Origin: an uncultured Bacilli bacterium
GTDB lineage: Bacteria > Bacillota_I > Bacilli_A > RF39 > UBA660
DNA length: 52,852 nt
Assembly (NCBI GenBank): GCA_910587775.1
Contig: CAJUNF010000006.1
Location: forward strand, 1 to 52,852
Reading direction: 5' to 3'
Shown: positions 16,389-25,550 of the stretch, in pieces
Position numbering within the stretch: position 1 is the stretch's first letter
Layout of the letters: each line of letters begins with the position of its first letter
The notes under the pieces: model-generated
Databases searched by the model: none
What the model was told of the DNA's origin: nothing
Seen by the model: the letters and a program-made list of their open reading frames with translations, nothing else
Made by a program: the position numbers and the translations under genes

Positions 16389-17125
16389 TGCCAAAATTAG
16401 AAATATTAAAATCCAACCAAATTGATGTAGATGCTGCACTTAGCTTATGGGGAGATATAGAATCATATAGTGATGCGCTAAAAGAATTCAAAGAATCTAT
16501 CCCTCAAAAACTAGAAAACTTAAAAAAGATGATAGAAGAAGAAAACTATAGTGAGTACGCAATTCTTACACATAGTATGAAAAGTGAAGCAAAATATTTA
16601 GGGTTTATGAAACATGCTGAAACTTTTTATGAACATGAATTAAAAGGAAAAGAAAACAATGGATTCTTTATCAAAGAAAATTTTAAGAACTTAGAAAATG
16701 TTGCTAAAAATATATTAGCAATTCTTGCTGATTATTTTGAAGAAAAAAAGAACTTATTGATTGCAGATGATTCCAATATTATTTTAAATTTTCTTGAAAA
16801 AAATATAAAAGATGATTATAACGTATTAAAAGCTCAAGATGGCAAAACAGCAATAGATCACATCAAAAATAATTCAATATATGCTATATTCCTAGATTTA
16901 AATATGCCAACTTATAATGGCTTCGAAGTATTAGATTATTTAAAAGAAACGGAATTAACAAATGAAATACCTGTGATAATTATTACAGGTGATGATGAAT
17001 CAAAGAACATTGAAAAAGCTTTTTCATATCATGTATTAAATGTATTAAAAAAGCCATTTAATGATAACAACATTAAAAGTTCTTTAGAAGCGATAAAAAA
17101 CTTTTATGAAAAATCAAACTTTTAA
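16388..17125 (+). CDS. HPt-receiver protein of a phosphorelay
   Basis: A 245-residue protein: an HPt-like four-helix domain (about 15-115) with LTHSMKSEAKYLG, phospho-acceptor H62, then a receiver domain (about 124-240) with ADD (acid pocket), acceptor D170 in LDLNMPTYNG and the conserved Lys in LKKPF. There is no DNA-binding or enzymatic output domain. It most likely takes phosphate from the upstream hybrid kinase and hands it on, as Spo0B does between Spo0F and Spo0A in Bacillus, although Spo0B has a different fold history. It shares its start with the stop of the kinase gene. Confidence 0.88.
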   Translation: MPKLEILKSNQIDVDAALSLWGDIESYSDALKEFKESIPQKLENLKKMIEEENYSEYAILTHSMKSEAKYLGFMKHAETFYEHELKGKENNGFFIKENFKNLENVAKNILAILADYFEEKKNLLIADDSNIILNFLEKNIKDDYNVLKAQDGKTAIDHIKNNSIYAIFLDLNMPTYNGFEVLDYLKETELTNEIPVIIITGDDESKNIEKAFSYHVLNVLKKPFNDNNIKSSLEAIKNFYEKSNF

Positions 17126-17151
17126 AAAAACGAGGACATAGTCCTTTTTTC
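17124..17151 (+). terminator. Terminator after HPt-receiver gene
   Basis: AGGAC-ATA-GTCCT stem preceded by a run of A and followed by TTTTTT. Confidence 0.65.
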
Positions 17152-17210
17152 TTTGTATTCTTTTCATTTCGAATGATATTTGATAAAATAAATGAAACGG
17201 AGGTTGTACT

Positions 17211-18485
17211 ATGTTTGTAGACTTTGTAAAAATGAAATTAGTTGCTGGAAAAGGTGGAGATGGATGTACCTCTTTTCGGCGTGAAAAATATGTTCCAATG
17301 GGTGGTCCAGATGGAGGAAATGGTGGTAAAGGTGGAGACATCATTTTTAGAGTAGAAAAGGGTTTAAAAACTCTTATTGATTTAAAATACCACAAAATAC
17401 TAAAAGCGGAAAAAGGAGAAAACGGTCGTGGTAGTGCTATGCACGGAAAAGCTAGTAAAGATGTGATTATAAAAGTTCCAGCAGGTACTACAATATACGA
17501 TGATGATACTGGATTAATATTAAAAGATTTAACAAAAGAAAATGAAGAATTTATAGTAGCAAAAGGTGGTAGAGGGGGAAGAGGAAATAAAGCATTTGCA
17601 ACACAATCAGATCCTGCTCCCAAATATAGTGAACTTGGAGAACCTGGAGAAGTAAAATTTGTCCGCTGCGAATTAAAAGTATTAGCAGATGTAGGCTTAA
17701 TTGGTATGCCAAGTGTTGGAAAAAGTACAATTTTAAGTATGGTAAGTGGGGCAAATCCTAAAATTGCTGCTTATCACTTTACAACGTTAAATCCAAATCT
17801 TGGTTTAGTAAAATTAAAAGACGAAAGAAGCTTTGTACTTGCAGACTTGCCTGGATTAATTGAAGGCGCTAGTACTGGTGTTGGACTTGGTATTAATTTC
17901 TTAAAACATGCAATGCGCACTCGTGTACTTGCACATATCCTTGACATGGCTGGTACAGAAGGAAGAAAACCTTGGGAAGACTATGAAATGATTCGAAATG
18001 AGTTAAAACAATTTAGTGAAAAATTAACTCAAAAAAAAGAAATCATCATTGCCAATAAAAGCGACCTAGATGGTTTCAAAGAAAACTTAATAGAATTTAA
18101 AAAAAGATATCCAGAAGCAACAATATTAGAAATTAGTGCCATAAATAATCAAGGATTAGATTATGTAATGCAAACCCTAGCAGATTTATTAGCAGAAATA
18201 AAGTTAGAAAGCATTTACGATGAAAATGAATTTGAAAGCACAGTAATCTACAAATTTAAAAATGAAAAGCCTTTTACAATCACCAAAGAAAATGATATTT
18301 GGGTATTAAAGGGTAAAGAAATTGAAAAATTATTTTTAATGACAAGATGGGAAAATGAAGATGCACAAATAAGATTCGCTAGAAAACTAAAAGGAATGGG
18401 CGTAGAAGAAGAACTAGAATCACTTGGTGCGAAACGAGGAGATGAAGTTCAAATACTAAATTACATCTTCATCTTCAAAGAATAA
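17211..18485 (+). CDS. obg: GTPase Obg
   Basis: A 424-residue protein of normal length. It has a Gly-rich Obg fold (1-157, e.g. GGDGCTSFRREKYVPMGGPDGG), a G domain with G1 GMPSVGKST (165-173), G3 DLPG and G4 NKSD, and a C-terminal OCT domain (about 340-424). Obg acts in large-subunit ribosome assembly and stress response and is essential in Bacillus. SD GGAGG. In Bacillus obg follows rpmA-spo0B; here a 7-kb accessory block separates it from rpmA. Its 3' end overlaps the convergent DUF192 gene by 30 bases. Confidence 0.97.
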   Translation: MFVDFVKMKLVAGKGGDGCTSFRREKYVPMGGPDGGNGGKGGDIIFRVEKGLKTLIDLKYHKILKAEKGENGRGSAMHGKASKDVIIKVPAGTTIYDDDTGLILKDLTKENEEFIVAKGGRGGRGNKAFATQSDPAPKYSELGEPGEVKFVRCELKVLADVGLIGMPSVGKSTILSMVSGANPKIAAYHFTTLNPNLGLVKLKDERSFVLADLPGLIEGASTGVGLGINFLKHAMRTRVLAHILDMAGTEGRKPWEDYEMIRNELKQFSEKLTQKKEIIIANKSDLDGFKENLIEFKKRYPEATILEISAINNQGLDYVMQTLADLLAEIKLESIYDENEFESTVIYKFKNEKPFTITKENDIWVLKGKEIEKLFLMTRWENEDAQIRFARKLKGMGVEEELESLGAKRGDEVQILNYIFIFKE

Positions 18486-18794
18486 AATACTTCCCATATG
18501 AATATGCTTACTAGCATCTTTTGGCAATTCCAAAATGCTAGTTTTTTTTGCTTCACTTTTAATCCGTAAAATTTGATTTTTTGGTAAATTCCTATAAATA
18601 TAAATAACTTGATTTTGTTCATTTAATCCTACAACATCAATGTTCTCCTTCATAAAATAAGTATGAATCGCATTACATTTTAAAAATAACATTCCATGTT
18701 GAATATTTTTTTCACCTATAAGCCCCTTTAATCTTTGAGGGTAGGTTTTTGCTACTACAATTTTCATATTCGTTTTATTTAATCGAAGAAACAT
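18456..18794 (-). CDS. DUF192 family protein
   Basis: 112 residues from the ATG behind AGGTGAT (an in-frame GTG at 18803 is part of that site). It shows the DUF192 pattern: A.T...R..GL....I..GMLF, then HTYFMKENIDVVGLNEQNQVI and a closing LELPKDASKH. This small beta-rich family has unknown function and is often secreted. No signal peptide is evident, and the C-terminus is acidic. The 30-base antisense overlap with obg means the two 3' ends are read against each other. Confidence 0.85.
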   Translation of the reverse strand: MFLRLNKTNMKIVVAKTYPQRLKGLIGEKNIQHGMLFLKCNAIHTYFMKENIDVVGLNEQNQVIYIYRNLPKNQILRIKSEAKKTSILELPKDASKHIHMGSILFFEDEDVI

Positions 18795-18930
18795 AATAAT
18801 CACCTAATAAATTGTATCAAAAAAAGAAAAAAATATGATCAAAAAAATTGTCAAATTGAAAAATTAGGATAGTAAACAAGAAATGAATATGATATACTAT
18901 ATCTAGTCTAGAAAATAAAGGGTGTATGTT

Positions 18931-20346
18931 ATGAAAATGAAATACAAAATAGCTCTATTTATTATTGGGGCAATGATTTTTGGAACGTCCTGTATGGGAG
19001 TTAGTTATTCATTATGGGTACAAGAATTTGAAGGAAAAGAAACCAATCAAATTACAACAGGATGCTTTACAATTCAATTTGAAGAACTATCTAAATCAAT
19101 AAGTTTAAAAAATACTTATCCGATTAGTGATGAAAGAGCCCTAGAAAGTGCTCAAACATCTTATCGAATGAAAGTAACCAATACTTGTAATACAACAGAT
19201 GCAGGATACTCTATTACACTTAATACAGTATCAGTTGTAGGGGAAAAATTAAGCGATGAAAAAGTAAAAGTTGCAATTGGTGTAGATGGAATAAAACCAT
19301 CTGCAGGATCTACTTTAAGTACAATGAATATTAATACAGAAACACAAAACTTAGATATTACAGGAGAATTATTAACCTCATATATCATAAATACAGGATT
19401 CATTGAAAAAAATACATCTAAAACATTTGATATTTACCTTTGGGTTGATGAAAATGCTGGAAAAGAAGTAATGAATCAAAAATTTGAAGCAGCGGTTGTT
19501 TTAACAAGCTATGCAACAAAAATGAATACATTAGAAACGACAATACAAAATGAAGATAGTCCAGCAAATGGTGGGAATGGTGTTGCTGAAATAAAACATA
19601 TTGATTCTGAAACTACTGGTCCAACATTTAAAAATAATGAATACCGTTACGTTGGAGCAAACCCAAATAATTATTTATCTTTTAATTCTGAAACTTGGAG
19701 AATTATAGGACTTGTAAATACTAAAGAGGGTGGACGTGTTAAAATAGTACGTAATACACCACTAAGAGATGCTACTGAAATAAATTCTACTGCAAATAAT
19801 AATTGGAGTACTTCAGAATTAGAAAATTATTATACCAACACATATTACAACTCATTAAGTTTAGAAAGTAAAAATTATGTAGATACTATTACATGGTCAC
19901 TAGGAAGTGCACAAACCTATGATACAAATGAAACTGGAAACACTAAAAAATGGTATGATTATGAAAGAAGTAATAATGTATTTGCTGGAAATAGTGAAAC
20001 TTGGTCAGGAAAAGTTGGACTAATCACTCCAAGTGATTATGGATACGCAACAAGTGGTGGAGCTACTACAACTCGTACAACATGTCTTTCACTAGGTCTT
20101 ACATCATTAGCAAGTAACCTAGATTGTACATCAAATAACTGGTTATACTTAGCAAATAAAGCTCAATGGTTTATGACACCATCATTAGTTAATAACGAAA
20201 ATTACTTCATTTTAAATTCAACTGGTAACTTAGAAGAGACAAATAGTGAAACTACTGTAGCAGATCGTCCAACGCTTTATCTAAAAGCTGGTATTATAGT
20301 AAAAGGTGGAGACGGAAGCGCAGGAAATCCATATATTATTAAATAG
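18931..20346 (+). CDS. Secreted surface protein, TasA-like N-terminus
   Basis: 471 residues from the ATG behind AAAGGGTG. An N-terminal signal segment (about 4-26) is followed by SYSLW...GKETNQITTGCFTIQF. This resembles the start of TasA/camelysin-type beta-sandwich fibre proteins (A-F/W-x-D-x-E-x-x-N-x-x-x-A/T-G). The first domain runs to about 195. A linker is followed by a second domain (about 225-470) with YRYVGANPNNYLSFNSETWRI, KVGLITPSDYGYATSGG, TPSLV and a C-terminal VKGGDGSAGNPYII. Two cysteines in the second domain (TTCLSLG, LDCTSN) may form a disulfide. No LPXTG or TM anchor is visible. It lies just before the GtrB-like and Tad genes, so it may be a surface fibre or adhesin (inference). 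Confidence 0.7.
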   Translation: MKMKYKIALFIIGAMIFGTSCMGVSYSLWVQEFEGKETNQITTGCFTIQFEELSKSISLKNTYPISDERALESAQTSYRMKVTNTCNTTDAGYSITLNTVSVVGEKLSDEKVKVAIGVDGIKPSAGSTLSTMNINTETQNLDITGELLTSYIINTGFIEKNTSKTFDIYLWVDENAGKEVMNQKFEAAVVLTSYATKMNTLETTIQNEDSPANGGNGVAEIKHIDSETTGPTFKNNEYRYVGANPNNYLSFNSETWRIIGLVNTKEGGRVKIVRNTPLRDATEINSTANNNWSTSELENYYTNTYYNSLSLESKNYVDTITWSLGSAQTYDTNETGNTKKWYDYERSNNVFAGNSETWSGKVGLITPSDYGYATSGGATTTRTTCLSLGLTSLASNLDCTSNNWLYLANKAQWFMTPSLVNNENYFILNSTGNLEETNSETTVADRPTLYLKAGIIVKGGDGSAGNPYIIK

Positions 20347-20370
20347 AAAGAGAAATCTTTCTTTTTTTTA
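20345..20370 (+). terminator. Terminator after the surface protein gene
   Basis: AGAAAGA-GAAA-TCTTTCT: a perfect 7-bp stem with a GAAA tetraloop, followed by a T run. Confidence 0.85.
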
Positions 20371-20408
20371 TAAAATCCTTTATAATAGAAAAAAGAAAGG
20401 GTTATAAA

Positions 20409-21347
20409 ATGAAAAAAATAAGTGTTATCGTACCATGTTATAACGAAGAAGAATCCCTTCCATCATTTTACAAAGAAATGCAAAACGTAATGGAAAAAAT
20501 GAAAGAAAATGATTTTGAAATTATGTTCATTAATGATGGATCAAAAGACAAAACAATAGAAATTTTAAGAGACTTTGCTAATAATGATTCACGAGTTCGT
20601 TTTATTTCATTTTCAAGAAATTTTGGAAAAGAAGCTGCCATTTTAGCAGGACTTCAAAATGTTACAGGAGATTATGTGACTTTAATGGATGCAGATTTAC
20701 AAGATCCTCCAGCTAAATTAATAGAAATGTATGAAATACTTCAAAAAGAAAACTTAGACATAGTGGGATTAAAGACAAATAATCATAAAAATTATGGTTT
20801 TATGCGTAAATTTTTAACTTTTTGCTATTACAAAATTATTGGTTTATTAAGTAGTGTTCCCATGTCTCCAAATGAAAGAGATTATCGTCTTATGACAAGA
20901 CAAGTAGTGGATGCTATTTTAAAACTTACAGAATATAATCGCTATTCAAAAGGTTTATTTAATTTTGTAGGATTTGATACACTATGGTTAACTTATGATG
21001 CTCCAAATAGAGCTCATGGTAAAACAAAATTTAACTTTTCTAAATTATTTTCATATGCAATTGATGGAATTGTAGGTTTTTCTACAAGACCATTACTTAT
21101 CTCATCTTTTGTAGGTATGTTATTTTGCCTAATTGCATTAATTATGATTATCGTAATTATTACCAAAACAGTAATTTGGGGAGATCCTGTAAGTGGTTGG
21201 CCAAGTCTTGCTTGTATCATAATATTTGTAAGTGGAATCGAACTTTTCTTTTTAGGAGTTATGGGAGAGTATCTTGCTAAAATATACCTAGAAACCAAAC
21301 ATCGTCCAATTTATATTGTAAAAGAAACCGAAAAAGATCAAAAATAG
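20409..21347 (+). CDS. GtrB-like polyprenyl-phosphate glycosyltransferase (GT2)
   Basis: A 312-residue protein: a GT2 domain with VIVPCYNEEESLP at the start, INDGSKDKT, and the metal-binding DADLQDPP at about 95-102; then two C-terminal membrane helices (about 230-255 and 270-292), as in GtrB/DPM1-type enzymes. These transfer a sugar from a nucleotide to undecaprenyl phosphate on the cytosolic face. The GtrA protein at 3.45 kb could be the partner flippase. Its own terminator follows. The sugar is unknown. Confidence 0.9.
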   Translation: MKKISVIVPCYNEEESLPSFYKEMQNVMEKMKENDFEIMFINDGSKDKTIEILRDFANNDSRVRFISFSRNFGKEAAILAGLQNVTGDYVTLMDADLQDPPAKLIEMYEILQKENLDIVGLKTNNHKNYGFMRKFLTFCYYKIIGLLSSVPMSPNERDYRLMTRQVVDAILKLTEYNRYSKGLFNFVGFDTLWLTYDAPNRAHGKTKFNFSKLFSYAIDGIVGFSTRPLLISSFVGMLFCLIALIMIIVIITKTVIWGDPVSGWPSLACIIIFVSGIELFFLGVMGEYLAKIYLETKHRPIYIVKETEKDQK

Positions 21348-21372
21348 AAGGATGTAGAAGCATTCTTTTTTA
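21345..21372 (+). terminator. Terminator after glycosyltransferase gene
   Basis: AGAAGGATG (21345-21353) pairs with CATTCTTTT through one G-T wobble, loop TAGAAG, then T residues. Confidence 0.7.
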
Positions 21373-21373
21373 T

Positions 21374-21401
21374 TTGTTTTAACTTAGTTCTTTGATATAA
21401 T
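21374..21401 (+). promoter_or_regulatory. Candidate promoter of the Tad operon
   Basis: TTGTTT (21374-21379), a 16-base spacer and TATAAT (21396-21401), 23 bases before the Flp-like gene. The -35 match is weak. Confidence 0.45.
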
Positions 21402-21423
21402 GTTAACAATAGAGGTGATCAGT

Positions 21424-21639
21424 TTGATAAATAAAAAAGGACAAGCTTTAGTAGAATATGTTTTAATTGTTGCAATTATTAGTATCATAACGATTAGCAT
21501 AGTAAGCTACTTTGGAGGATATTTAAAAGACTCGATTACCAAAACTTCATGTAGTTTAGTAGACAAAGAATACGAAGAAGGACCTCGCCCTGGACAAGGG
21601 AAATGCATAGATCCGAAAACAGAAGAATTAAATTCCTAA
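21424..21639 (+). CDS. Flp-like pilin of the Tad system
   Basis: 71 residues from TTG at 21424, chosen because AGAGGTGAT lies directly before it; an ATG at 21400 is in frame but lies upstream of the ribosome binding site. The sequence is a short basic leader (INKKG), then QALVEYVLIVAIISIITISIV. This is the class IVb pattern of cleavage after Gly, Glu at position +5, then a hydrophobic helix. A short C-terminal tail has two Cys. In Tad systems Flp is the major pilin. Processing by the PilD at 2.7 kb is likely, as no TadV is in the operon. Confidence 0.8.
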   Translation: MINKKGQALVEYVLIVAIISIITISIVSYFGGYLKDSITKTSCSLVDKEYEEGPRPGQGKCIDPKTEELNS

Positions 21640-21701
21640 ATTTCTACTGAATTATATCTATTTTCATGCTATAATAATTAATGATAATAGAGGGTGTGAC
21701 T

Positions 21702-22040
21702 ATGAAAAACAAAAGGGGACAAGCCCTAGTAGAATTTGTAATTATTCTACCGATATTTATATTTATGTTGCTAGCAATTATAGACGTAGGTAAAATAATT
21801 TCTACTAAAAATAAATTAGAAAGTGATATAAATTCTCTTATAGATTTACATACTTTCGATCTAAATGAATTAAAGAACAACTTAGAAAAAACAAATCCCA
21901 AAGCTATTATAGAAATGAAAGAAGAAAATGAATTCACAACCATTTATTTAAAAGAGGAAGTATCAATTATTACCCCAGGATTAAATTTGATTTTCACACC
22001 ACCTTATAAAGTAAAAGTAGAAAGGTCTATTCGAAAATGA
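21702..22040 (+). CDS. TadE-like minor pseudopilin
   Basis: 112 residues from the ATG behind AGAGGGTG (an earlier in-frame ATG at 21681 precedes this site). It begins KNKRGQALVEFVIILPIFIFMLLAIIDVGK, the TadE-type segment: basic leader, G-Q-x-x-V-E and a single long membrane helix. The rest is a small extracytoplasmic domain without recognisable motif. It overlaps the next gene by 4 bases (ATGA). Confidence 0.85.
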   Translation: MKNKRGQALVEFVIILPIFIFMLLAIIDVGKIISTKNKLESDINSLIDLHTFDLNELKNNLEKTNPKAIIEMKEENEFTTIYLKEEVSIITPGLNLIFTPPYKVKVERSIRK

Positions 22041-22417
22041 ATAACAAAGGTCAAACATTAATTATTTTTGTTATATTTTTACCTATACTATTAGCTCTCT
22101 GTGCATTAATAATTGATATTGGCTTACTAACAAATGCAAAAATAAAGCTAGAAAATACAACAACCATGATTTTAAAAGATTATTATGATTTACGTTTAGA
22201 AGAGAATATCACTACTTTAATAAAAGAAAGTTTAGAAAAAAATAAGATTCAAATTCACAAGTTAGAAGTAATTACGAGTGAAGAAGAATTAAAAATAGTA
22301 ATAAAAAGTAAAAAGGCAAGTATCTTTGGAAAAATAATTGGATTTCAAGAATATGAAATTGCTACGACCAAAATAGCTAAAAAAAGAAATGATTTACTAA
22401 ACATTACAAAAGAATAA
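22037..22417 (+). CDS. Second TadE/TadG-like pseudopilin
   Basis: 126 residues. The N-terminus NNKGQTLIIFVIFLPILLALCALIIDIG fits the TadE/TadG leader-helix pattern, but the usual Glu after the leader is replaced by Ile (TLIIF instead of LVEF). The protein is far shorter than typical TadG and has no von Willebrand domain. It overlaps the preceding gene by 4 bases and precedes TadZ by 15 bases. Confidence 0.75.
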   Translation: MNNKGQTLIIFVIFLPILLALCALIIDIGLLTNAKIKLENTTTMILKDYYDLRLEENITTLIKESLEKNKIQIHKLEVITSEEELKIVIKSKKASIFGKIIGFQEYEIATTKIAKKRNDLLNITKE

Positions 22418-22432
22418 GAAAAGAGGGTAAAC

Positions 22433-23215
22433 ATGGCAAGAAAAAAAGGAAAGTCACTATGTATCTTTGGTGCTAAAGGTGGAGTTGGAAAAACAAGTAC
22501 AACAATCAACTTAGCTGGAATCTATCAAACCATTGAAAAAAAGATTTTAATAATGGATATGGACTTATCGGGTGGAGGAATTGCAACTTCACTAAACTGT
22601 CCATTTACATCTACTATTTATAACTTTGTAGATGACTACAATAATAACCGTTACAAAGAATTTCACAACTATGTAACTTCCTATAATGAATACATTGATA
22701 TATTGCCAAGTCCAAAAGATCCAAGACAGGCTAGTAAAATTGACACCAAATATATTGAAATAGCTTTAGATAAAGCCGTTTACAACTATGATATTGTTTT
22801 AATTGATACAGACCATGTTTTAGATGAACGTAACTTAGTTGTTTTAGATAATGTAGATAATATTTTATTTGTAATGACAAACGATCCTCTAGATTTAAAA
22901 AATATGAAATCATTATTAAGTATTTTTAAAGATTTAGAAAAAACAAATTATAAGATCTTATTAAACAATAGTATTAATCCTTATAAAAAATATTTTTCTT
23001 TATTTGAACTACGAAATATCTTAAAAGCAAACATTGATTATTCCATCTCTAGTGAGTTTTTTCTAAAAAACTTTGATGAATATGTAATGAATGGAAAAAT
23101 TGTAACATTAGAACCAAAAATGCCTAATATTTTTGCTAAAGATTTTTCTGCTTTTATGAGTATCGCTGCAGATATGACAAAAGAAAAGGAGACAACTTAT
23201 CATGAAGAAAAATAG
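22433..23215 (+). CDS. tadZ: TadZ/CpaE-like MinD-family ATPase
   Basis: A 260-residue protein with a deviant Walker A motif FGAKGGVGKTSTTINLAG (12-29), the switch region DMDLSGGGIA and a Walker B-like IVLIDTDH. These place it in the MinD/ParA group used by Tad systems (TadZ/CpaE) to position the machine at the pole or membrane. No N-terminal receiver-like domain is present, unlike many CpaE proteins. It overlaps tadA by 14 bases. Confidence 0.85.
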   Translation: MARKKGKSLCIFGAKGGVGKTSTTINLAGIYQTIEKKILIMDMDLSGGGIATSLNCPFTSTIYNFVDDYNNNRYKEFHNYVTSYNEYIDILPSPKDPRQASKIDTKYIEIALDKAVYNYDIVLIDTDHVLDERNLVVLDNVDNILFVMTNDPLDLKNMKSLLSIFKDLEKTNYKILLNNSINPYKKYFSLFELRNILKANIDYSISSEFFLKNFDEYVMNGKIVTLEPKMPNIFAKDFSAFMSIAADMTKEKETTYHEEK

Positions 23216-24536
23216 TCTACTAGAAGCATTTAATATTGAAAGAAAAGAAACCAAAGTAAATTCCATAAATGATTACGAAATATTTCCAGATAAAAAATTA
23301 TTAGATGAATTAAGAACGAAAATTATTGAAAATCTAATTGATAAAAAAATACCTGAAGAAAAACAATTAAATCAATTTATTAATGATGAGATAGACTCGA
23401 CAATTGAAGGATATGATTTATCTAATTTAGAAAGAAGTCATTTATACAATTTAATTGATAATGAAATTCAAGGATATGGCCCTTTAACAGAACTATTAGA
23501 AGATAAAAATATCACAGAGATTATGGTAAACGGTCCAGATGAGATTTTTATTGAAATTGATGGTCAAATTGTAAAAGATGAAAGTATTTCATTCATTAAT
23601 GAAGAACATATTATAAGAACTATCCAACGCCTAATAGGACCACTTGGACGAACGATTGATGCAAATAATCCTATGGTGGATTCAAGATTGCAAGATGGAT
23701 CAAGAATAAATGCAGTAATTCCACCTCTTTCAACAAAAGGTCCAGTTATAACAATTCGTAAATTTAAAAGTGAGATGACTACCATTGAAGACTTTTTAAG
23801 AATAGGATCACTTACTCCATATATGGCAACATTTTTAGATGCTGCAGTAAGAGGAAAATGTAATATCATCATTTGTGGAGGAACTGGATCTGGAAAAACC
23901 ACACTTTTAAATATTCTAAGTGGATTTATTTCACAAGATGAACGAATTATTACCATTGAAGATGCTGCAGAACTTCATTTAAATCAAAATCATGTAATCT
24001 CATTAGAAACTAGAGTAACAAATTATGATAATGAAGGTGAAATAACAATAAGAGATTTAGTAATTAATAGTCTTCGTATGCGACCAGATCGTATCATAGT
24101 TGGAGAAGTGCGAGGAAAAGAAGCTTTTGATATGCTTCAAGCAATGAATACAGGACATGAAGGATCAATGACAACACTTCATGCAAATGGACCAAAGGAT
24201 GCCTTAAATCGTTTAGAGACAATGGTATTAATGAGCGGATTAGATATTCCTGTAAAAGCAATTCGAGAATACATTGTAAATGCGATTGACTTAATCATTA
24301 ATATAGATAGAATGAGCGATGGAAAAAGAAAAATAACTTCTATTACAGAACTTTCTGGCATGAAAGAAGAAGAAATTTTATTAAAAGAAATATTTGCTTT
24401 TAAACAAGTTGGTTTAACTGAGAAAAAAGAAGTCGATGGTGAATATATTTTATATAATGATGAATATCCATCTGTTTATAACAAAATTGCCTCAAAAGGT
24501 ATCACAGAATTAGATTCTATGTTTGAAAAAAACTAA
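23202..24536 (+). CDS. tadA: TadA/CpaF secretion ATPase
   Basis: A 444-residue VirB11-like ATPase: an N-terminal helical part; YGPLTELLED..ITEIMVNGPDEIFIE, typical for CpaF; Walker A GGTGSGKTT (226-234); ITIEDAAEL; Walker B with RPDRIIVGEVRG; and the His box TTLHANGP. It is the single motor of Tad pili, often thought to drive both extension and retraction. Its SD AAGGAGA lies inside the end of tadZ. TadB follows after 21 bases. Confidence 0.96.
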   Translation: MKKNSLLEAFNIERKETKVNSINDYEIFPDKKLLDELRTKIIENLIDKKIPEEKQLNQFINDEIDSTIEGYDLSNLERSHLYNLIDNEIQGYGPLTELLEDKNITEIMVNGPDEIFIEIDGQIVKDESISFINEEHIIRTIQRLIGPLGRTIDANNPMVDSRLQDGSRINAVIPPLSTKGPVITIRKFKSEMTTIEDFLRIGSLTPYMATFLDAAVRGKCNIIICGGTGSGKTTLLNILSGFISQDERIITIEDAAELHLNQNHVISLETRVTNYDNEGEITIRDLVINSLRMRPDRIIVGEVRGKEAFDMLQAMNTGHEGSMTTLHANGPKDALNRLETMVLMSGLDIPVKAIREYIVNAIDLIINIDRMSDGKRKITSITELSGMKEEEILLKEIFAFKQVGLTEKKEVDGEYILYNDEYPSVYNKIASKGITELDSMFEKN

Positions 24537-24557
24537 AAGAAAGGAGGATTTCTTGAA

Positions 24558-25550
24558 ATGATCTTAACATTTAGTCGTTTGATTATAATTATGATAATTA
24601 TATTACTAATTTATTTTCTATTAAGAGAAATGAAATCCATTAAATATCAAAAACGTATTGAGAAATTTGCATTAATATCACTTCATGATCAAGAAAAATC
24701 CTTCTTTGATATTGCTATCATAAAAATAAATAAATTATTACAAAGTATGAGTAAAATACTTATAAAAAGCACAGTTTTAAAAAATTATAGTTCTAAATAT
24801 GAACGATATATATCATTTGAAGAAAAAGAAATAAAATCAAAAATGGATTTTATCTCTTTAAAATTTTTTGTTGGTACCATTTTAATGTTTTTAACACTTT
24901 TTACTCTAATATTTTTAAATTCTCGTCTAAATCCTGTGAATTTCTTAATTACTTTCCTAATAGGTTTTTTCACACCAGATATTATTTTAAATATAAAATT
25001 TAAAAATATTCGAAAGAAAATAGAAGATGATTTATTAAAAGCAATAATAATGATGAATAATAGTTTTAAAGCTGGACATAACATTATGCAAGCAGTATCT
25101 ACTGTAAAAAATGAGCTAGATGGACCAATTAGTGATGAATTTAAAAAAATATATATGGACATGACATATGGACTAAAAATAGAAGTCGTTTTTAACCGTT
25201 TTTATGAACGAGTAAAACTAGAAGATGCCAAATATATTACTTCTTCTTTATCCTTATTAAATCGTACTGGTGGAAACATTGTACACGTTTTTGAAAGTAT
25301 TGAAAAGTCATTTTTTGAGAAAAAGAAACTTCAAATGGAAATGAAAAGTTTAACTTCTTCAAGTATTTTTGTCTTTCGTATATTGTTACTTCTTCCAATA
25401 TTTTTTGTATTACTTATTTTTATAATGAATAAAACTTATTTTAGTCCATTTATAAAAACACCTTATGGATTTTTAATCTTATTGTTAATTTTGCTTCTAT
25501 ATATTCTATACATTATAACAATTAAAAAGATAATGAAGGTGAAATCATGA
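24558..25550 (+). CDS. tadB: TadB inner-membrane platform protein
   Basis: A 330-residue protein with a T2SSF domain at about 160-290 (LKAIIMMNNSFKAGHNIMQAV, TYGLKIEVVFNRFYERV, LSLLNRTGGNIVHVFESI) and hydrophobic segments near 8-22, 100-140 and 275-325. With TadC it forms the membrane platform for TadA. SD AAGGAGG. It overlaps tadC by 4 bases. Confidence 0.9.
   Translation: MILTFSRLIIIMIIILLIYFLLREMKSIKYQKRIEKFALISLHDQEKSFFDIAIIKINKLLQSMSKILIKSTVLKNYSSKYERYISFEEKEIKSKMDFISLKFFVGTILMFLTLFTLIFLNSRLNPVNFLITFLIGFFTPDIILNIKFKNIRKKIEDDLLKAIIMMNNSFKAGHNIMQAVSTVKNELDGPISDEFKKIYMDMTYGLKIEVVFNRFYERVKLEDAKYITSSLSLLNRTGGNIVHVFESIEKSFFEKKKLQMEMKSLTSSSIFVFRILLLLPIFFVLLIFIMNKTYFSPFIKTPYGFLILLLILLLYILYIITIKKIMKVKS

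Noticed and set aside
17114..17623. A 169-codon minus-strand frame opposite the start of obg
   Set aside because: It mirrors the Gly-rich codons of obg as Pro/Ser-rich sequence and has no ribosome site; it is a shadow.
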